A program made the translations under genes and the position numbers. Positions 60,462 to 64,000 of a DNA stretch of 64,000 nt are shown here, in pieces. Position 1 is the stretch's first letter, and each line of letters opens with the position of its first letter. Below the pieces are notes generated by a model, which was not told the origin of the DNA, did not search any database, and worked only from the letters and a program-made list of their open reading frames with translations. The DNA is from DATARH01 sp036489765 (GTDB lineage: Bacteria; Pseudomonadota; Alphaproteobacteria; ATCC43930; CGMCC-115725), in the NCBI GenBank assembly GCA_036489765.1, contig DASXFE010000060.1, forward strand, positions 10,986-74,985, read 5' to 3'.

Positions 60462-62045
60462 CTAAGACGCGACCCGGAAACCGCTGAGCCCGTCGCGGGC
60501 GACTTCGCCCGGCAGATCCAGCTCCCACTGTAGATACGCCCGCATCGCGCCGGCATTGCCGTCGTGGCGGTCGTGATTCCAGAAGATGAAATCGATCCGC
60601 TCGCTGTCGGGCGGGTCGTCCGGCGTCGCGACGACTGGGAGCCCCGCCGCCTGCCATGCCGCGATCCCACCCGACACCAGCGTCACCGCTGCCCGGCTGA
60701 TCTCCGCGAGCTCTGCGGCGGCGAGGCGCGCAATCACCGGGTCCTCGCCAAAAACGACGATGCGGCGCGCCTTCAGCACCGACGCCGGCAGCCGGTCGAG
60801 GCGCGGCCGGATCGACCAGACTGCCCCCGCCGGATGCGCCCGGCGATAGGCGGCACTCGCGCCGAGCACGACCGCGGCGGCACCACCTGTGATCTCGCGC
60901 GCCGCCATGGCGGCATCGATCGTGGGCACCGACGCCACCTCCGGCAACACGATCGCCCCCGTCTCGAGGCGCTGGCCCTCAAGCGGTCGGTCGAGCACGA
61001 CGACGTCCCAGCCGAGCTGGATCAGCCAATGCGCGGTCATGATCGCGCGGGTCATCCCGTCGTCGATCAGCACGAGCCGCGAACCGCGCGTCGCAACCCA
61101 GCGGTCGATCGCCTGGACGAGCTGTCCGCCCGGGGCCGAATCCGACCCCGGCAGATGCCCGGCCGCGAATTCATCCGGCGTGCGCACATCGAGGAGGTGC
61201 GTCGTTCGCCCGGTCTCGGCGCGCCAAGCGGCGAGCGTCGCGTGGCCGATGCGCTTGACGCCATACCGTGCAGCGACAGCCTCCGCGCGCGGGTTCGAGG
61301 CAGACGCGCCGGCGGCACTGACCGGAGACACCGCGGCCGTGGTGTTGCGCTCAAGCTCGAGCCCGGCGAGCCGCCAGCCCTGCGTGCCGCCTTGCAATGA
61401 CACAACCTTGTTCGGCACCCCGGCGTTGATCAGCGACTGCGCGCCGATGATGCTCCGCGTCCGCCCTGCGCAGGAGACGACGACCAGCGTATCCTCGTCC
61501 GGCACCAGGTCGGCGAAACGGTAGACGAGCTCGGCGCCCGGGCAGGTCTGGGCACCGGGAACATGGAAGCGGTTGAACTCCTCGACCGTGCGGCTGTCGA
61601 GGATCTTGAGCTTGGTGCCGTTGCGCTGGAGTTCGGCGAGCTCGGCCGCGGTGACGTGCGGGGTGTGGCTGTCGATCTCGACGCTCTCAGCAAAGGCCTT
61701 GCTCGGCACGTTGCTGCTCGGAAACAGCGGATAGCCGGCCGCCTCCCACGCCGCGACCCCGCCGGTAAGCACCGACACGCCGGCAAAGCCCAACCCGGCA
61801 AGCCGCCGCGCCGCGCGGTCGGCGACACCGTCGCCGCCGTCGATCACCACGAGCCGACACGCCCGGCGCGGCACCAGCCGGGCGATGTCGAGTTCCATCC
61901 GGCTATAAGGCAGGCTGACTGCGAGCAGCGGATGACCGCCGTTATGCTCGCCCTCCTCCCGCAGATCGACGAGCGCGACCTCTCCGCCGTCGGCGAGCCA
62001 TAGCCGCAGGGTCGGGACATCGATCCGGTTCGTGGTCTCGGGCAT
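60462..62045 (-). CDS. four-domain rhodanese-like protein
   Basis: A 527-residue protein made of four rhodanese modules (roughly 6-108, 128-235, 260-370, 390-500). Only domain 2 has an active-site cysteine, C192 in VVVSCAGRTRS; the equivalent loops of domains 1, 3 and 4 read VVIDGGDGVADR, VLIDDGMTRA and VVFGEDPVIAR. Catalytic rhodaneses transfer sulfane sulfur to thiol acceptors or cyanide. Cytoplasmic; no signal peptide. The ATG at 62045 has GGGAG eight bases upstream. Confidence 0.85.
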   Translation of the reverse strand: MPETTNRIDVPTLRLWLADGGEVALVDLREEGEHNGGHPLLAVSLPYSRMELDIARLVPRRACRLVVIDGGDGVADRAARRLAGLGFAGVSVLTGGVAAWEAAGYPLFPSSNVPSKAFAESVEIDSHTPHVTAAELAELQRNGTKLKILDSRTVEEFNRFHVPGAQTCPGAELVYRFADLVPDEDTLVVVSCAGRTRSIIGAQSLINAGVPNKVVSLQGGTQGWRLAGLELERNTTAAVSPVSAAGASASNPRAEAVAARYGVKRIGHATLAAWRAETGRTTHLLDVRTPDEFAAGHLPGSDSAPGGQLVQAIDRWVATRGSRLVLIDDGMTRAIMTAHWLIQLGWDVVVLDRPLEGQRLETGAIVLPEVASVPTIDAAMAAREITGGAAAVVLGASAAYRRAHPAGAVWSIRPRLDRLPASVLKARRIVVFGEDPVIARLAAAELAEISRAAVTLVSGGIAAWQAAGLPVVATPDDPPDSERIDFIFWNHDRHDGNAGAMRAYLQWELDLPGEVARDGLSGFRVAS

Positions 62046-62164
62046 CGGCACGGCTCCCTCTCAGGTTCCGCGCATTGTTACCGCCGGCGCGGAAAAGCAA
62101 AAGCCCCACGCCGCCGCGCAACGAAGTCTCAGGCGAAGATAATCCCTCCCCCTGGGCGGCAGCG

Positions 62165-62376
62165 GGATTTTTGCCCGAGAACAGCACGACACGGGGCCGC
62201 CACCACTCGACGCGCTTGAGCAGCGCGGCGTGGTCCTCGACCTGCAAATCGACGAGCGCGACTTCGCGCCCAGCCGCCGCACCGCCGCCGCGACAAGCTC
62301 AAGCCCGAGCGGCTCGAGCCGCAGGAAGATCCGCGTATGCGTCAGCGGACCCGGGTGCACCCCCGAGCACTCGCAT
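62165..62376 (-). pseudogene. N-terminal remnant of a B12-binding radical-SAM protein
   Basis: Reads MRVLG, then after a shift VHPGPLTHTRIFLRLEPLGL, ELVAAAVRRLG, then after a second shift REVALVDLQVEDHAALLKRV and EWWRPRVVLFSG. This is the start of a cobalamin-binding domain in the HpnP/HpnR/BchE-like class, but the radical-SAM core with its CxxxCxxC is absent. It is a decayed gene with at least two frameshifts and a large 3' deletion. The gap around it (62046-62426) holds nothing else. Confidence 0.6.
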
Positions 62377-62426
62377 CGGCTTGTCCGTCAAACGACCACC
62401 ACAGGTCGGTCAACGGTCGCCTGAGG

Positions 62427-63401
62427 TTATAGGTTCAACAGGCGCTTCGCGTTCCCGTTGAGGATCTTCGCCTTGTCGTCCGCGGAAAACGGGATGCGCT
62501 CGGCCCAGGACGTGCCCGGCGGGTTCTCCACGAACGGGTAGTCGACCGAGAACAGCACGCGGTCGATGCCGATCTCCTGGACGCAGTGAATGAGCGCCGG
62601 GTCGGAGAAGAACCCGCTCGTCGTCACCCAGAAATGCTCGGTGAAGGCATCGCGGAACCAGGTCGCGCCGCGCCCGTCGCGGGCGAAACCCATGTTGATG
62701 CGCCAAAGGTAGAGCGGGATCCCTTCGCCGAGATGGCCGAGGATGATCTTGAGCCCCGGATATTTGTCGAACACCCCGCTCAGCACGAGGCGCACGCCCT
62801 GGGTCGCGGTTTCGACCGTAAAGCCCCAGGCGGCGCGCAGGATCGTCGGGAATTTCTCGACGTAATCCTTGTAGTAGACCTCGATCACCCGCGGGTCGGG
62901 GATCGACGGGTGCATGTACAGCGGCACGTCGAGCGCCGCGGCCCGCTCGAAGATCGGCCAGAAGCGCGGGTCGTCGATAAAGAGCCCGTTGGTCAGGCCG
63001 TGGATCATCGCGCCCTTGAAACCGAGCTTCACCGTGCGCTCAAGCTCGTCGGCGGCCTCCTTCGGCGCGGCGGTCGGCAGCGCGGCAAAGGCGGCGAAGC
63101 GGTCGGGATGGGCCTTGACCGTCTCGTGCAGCCGGTCGTTGGCGGCGCGCGCGAGCCGGGGTCCGGCTTCGGCGTCGACCTGCTGCAGCGACGGCGCCGC
63201 GTGCGACAGCACCTGAACGTCGATCCCGGCCTCGTCCATCTCCTTGATGCGCAAATCGGCGACATCGTAGAGGCGCTGGTGAAGCTGGCGGATCCCGGCC
63301 GAGTCGCGCGCCGGCACCGCGTTCATCCCGCGGAACTGCGCCGCGACCTCGGGATCGAGGTAATGCTCTTCGAGGGCGATCACTTGGGTCTTTGTCGGCA
63401 T
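62427..63401 (-). CDS. amidohydrolase-2 family protein, gamma-resorcylate decarboxylase-like
   Basis: A 324-residue amidohydrolase-2 protein. The metal-binding start is ALEEHY, followed by the His of LYMHPSIPDP, the HLGEG of ILGHLGEGIPLYLWR and the Asp of LFSVDYPFVE. These match the 2,6-dihydroxybenzoate decarboxylase group, which removes CO2 from aromatic acids non-oxidatively. GGGAGGA precedes the ATG at 63401. It may link to the aromatic/organic-acid catabolism suggested by other genes here. Confidence 0.83.
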   Translation of the reverse strand: MPTKTQVIALEEHYLDPEVAAQFRGMNAVPARDSAGIRQLHQRLYDVADLRIKEMDEAGIDVQVLSHAAPSLQQVDAEAGPRLARAANDRLHETVKAHPDRFAAFAALPTAAPKEAADELERTVKLGFKGAMIHGLTNGLFIDDPRFWPIFERAAALDVPLYMHPSIPDPRVIEVYYKDYVEKFPTILRAAWGFTVETATQGVRLVLSGVFDKYPGLKIILGHLGEGIPLYLWRINMGFARDGRGATWFRDAFTEHFWVTTSGFFSDPALIHCVQEIGIDRVLFSVDYPFVENPPGTSWAERIPFSADDKAKILNGNAKRLLNL

Positions 63402-63482
63402 CGCGGTCCTCCCGTGCGGTTGGGCCGATTTCTAGCAGCCGCGCGGAGGCCTGTCATGCGGCCCCACAATCTAGGCGTGGCG

Positions 63483-64000
63483 CTAAGGCGCGTCCTCCGG
63501 CTCGGCCATGGCCGGGGCCCGCGGTGCCCCGGTGGCGTTGCTGGCAACTCGCCGGTTCGCCTCTTCGCTGATCACCCGCGCGAGCTCGGGCTGATGGCCG
63601 AGCAGTTCGCGGAAATCGACGATGTCGAGCGACAGGAGCGTGCAGGCGCGTGCCGCGTAGACGCTGGCGTTGCGCGGGTCGCCGGTCAACAGCGCCGCTT
63701 CGCCGAAGAAATTGCCGGCGCCGAGAATGACCGAATTGGGCCGAACCTCGATCTCGACCTCGCCGTCGACGACGAAATACATGCAGTCGCCGACCTCGCC
63801 GCGCCGCACGATGACCGACCCCGCCGGGTATTCCCGCGGCCGCAGCGTTCGCGCGACCTCGGCGATGACGGCGGCACCGAGCGAGTGAAAGAACGGCACC
63901 TTGGCGACGAGGTCCCAGGTACGCAGAAACTCGCTGCGCCGGGTCTCGTCGGCATAATTGCTGGCGAGGATACCGGCCCAAAGCGCGAAGACGAGGATTC
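63483..64000 (-). CDS. cyclic-nucleotide-gated ion channel, C-terminal part
   Basis: The frame stays open to the window edge, so the N-terminus is missing. The visible 172 residues begin in the last membrane helix (ILVFALWAGILASNYADE), continue through a linker (TRRSEFLRTWDLVAKVPFFH) and end in a cyclic-nucleotide-binding domain with the phosphate cassette FFGEAALLTGDPRNASVY. The layout matches MlotiK1-type bacterial potassium channels, opened by cAMP. A short tail with AEPEDAP follows. A cyclase is present at 32167, but no direct link can be claimed. Confidence 0.82.
   Translation of the reverse strand, partial: ILVFALWAGILASNYADETRRSEFLRTWDLVAKVPFFHSLGAAVIAEVARTLRPREYPAGSVIVRRGEVGDCMYFVVDGEVEIEVRPNSVILGAGNFFGEAALLTGDPRNASVYAARACTLLSLDIVDFRELLGHQPELARVISEEANRRVASNATGAPRAPAMAEPEDAP

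Noticed and set aside
1..64000. Prophage, insertion sequence, integrative element or defence island
   Set aside because: No transposase, integrase, tail, capsid, restriction or toxin-antitoxin gene was recognised. CcrM is a solitary cell-cycle methyltransferase with no restriction partner.

Overview
This is a high-GC, gene-dense chromosomal window that looks alphaproteobacterial. The best taxonomic evidence is a CcrM-type GANTC methyltransferase next to rnhB, the divergent fabI-aroC / pdxH block, and several families of dispersed intergenic palindromes of the kind common in soil Alphaproteobacteria. I see no transposase, integrase, phage module, CRISPR array, rRNA or tRNA. Both ends are cut through genes: a 5'-3' exonuclease at the left edge and a cyclic-nucleotide-gated channel at the right edge.

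Layout. Positions 1-3500: DNA repair (exonuclease and an AlkB-like dioxygenase, convergent), an IsdG-like monooxygenase, a DUF763 protein and a small membrane protein. Positions 3600-20900: a catabolic/transport block with an MBL-fold hydrolase, an Asp/Glu-racemase-like protein, a peptide-type ABC importer (two ATPases, four paralogous periplasmic binding proteins, two permeases), an inserted minus-strand PhyH dioxygenase with a small unknown gene, then a GMC oxidoreductase with a putative small subunit and a luciferase-like flavin monooxygenase. Positions 21000-31200: a second flavin monooxygenase, an MFS exporter with a divergent sirtuin, three paralogous GMC oxidoreductases and an aminotransferase. 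Positions 31300-47200: MOSC protein, Zn-ribbon adenylate/guanylate cyclase, VOC protein, N-acyl-D-amino-acid deacylase-like amidohydrolase, a third flavin monooxygenase, two TauD-type dioxygenases, prolyl oligopeptidase, MFS transporter, Ldh-type dehydrogenase, methyltransferase and NIPSNAP protein. Positions 47400-58000: housekeeping genes (aroC, fabI, pdxH, CDF transporter, HIT protein, ccrM, rnhB, EF-hand protein, DapA-like lyase, citrate-synthase-like protein, pteridine-reductase-like SDR and folB). Positions 58000-64000: an L,D-transpeptidase with a YcbK-type protein, a four-domain rhodanese, a gamma-resorcylate-decarboxylase-like amidohydrolase and the CNG channel.

How the genes fit together. 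The left and middle parts are rich in flavin- and 2-oxoglutarate-dependent oxidations, importers and hydrolases, which suggests uptake and oxidation of varied small organic compounds; no complete named pathway can be assigned. The right part is mostly core metabolism and cell-envelope genes.

Most notable signals. (1) A 14-bp tandem repeat at 4632-4698 makes a chain of four five-codon mini-ORFs, each joined by TGATG overlaps, running exactly from the stop of the MBL gene to the start of the racemase-like gene. (2) Four tandem binding-protein paralogues serve one translocator and share an unusual set of four cysteines. (3) Several dispersed palindrome families sit between convergent genes or against stop codons, and one supplies a start codon. 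(4) Four decayed genes lie in the longer gaps: an autotransporter-like fragment, a possible TonB-receptor fragment, a B12-binding radical-SAM N-terminus and one unidentified remnant.
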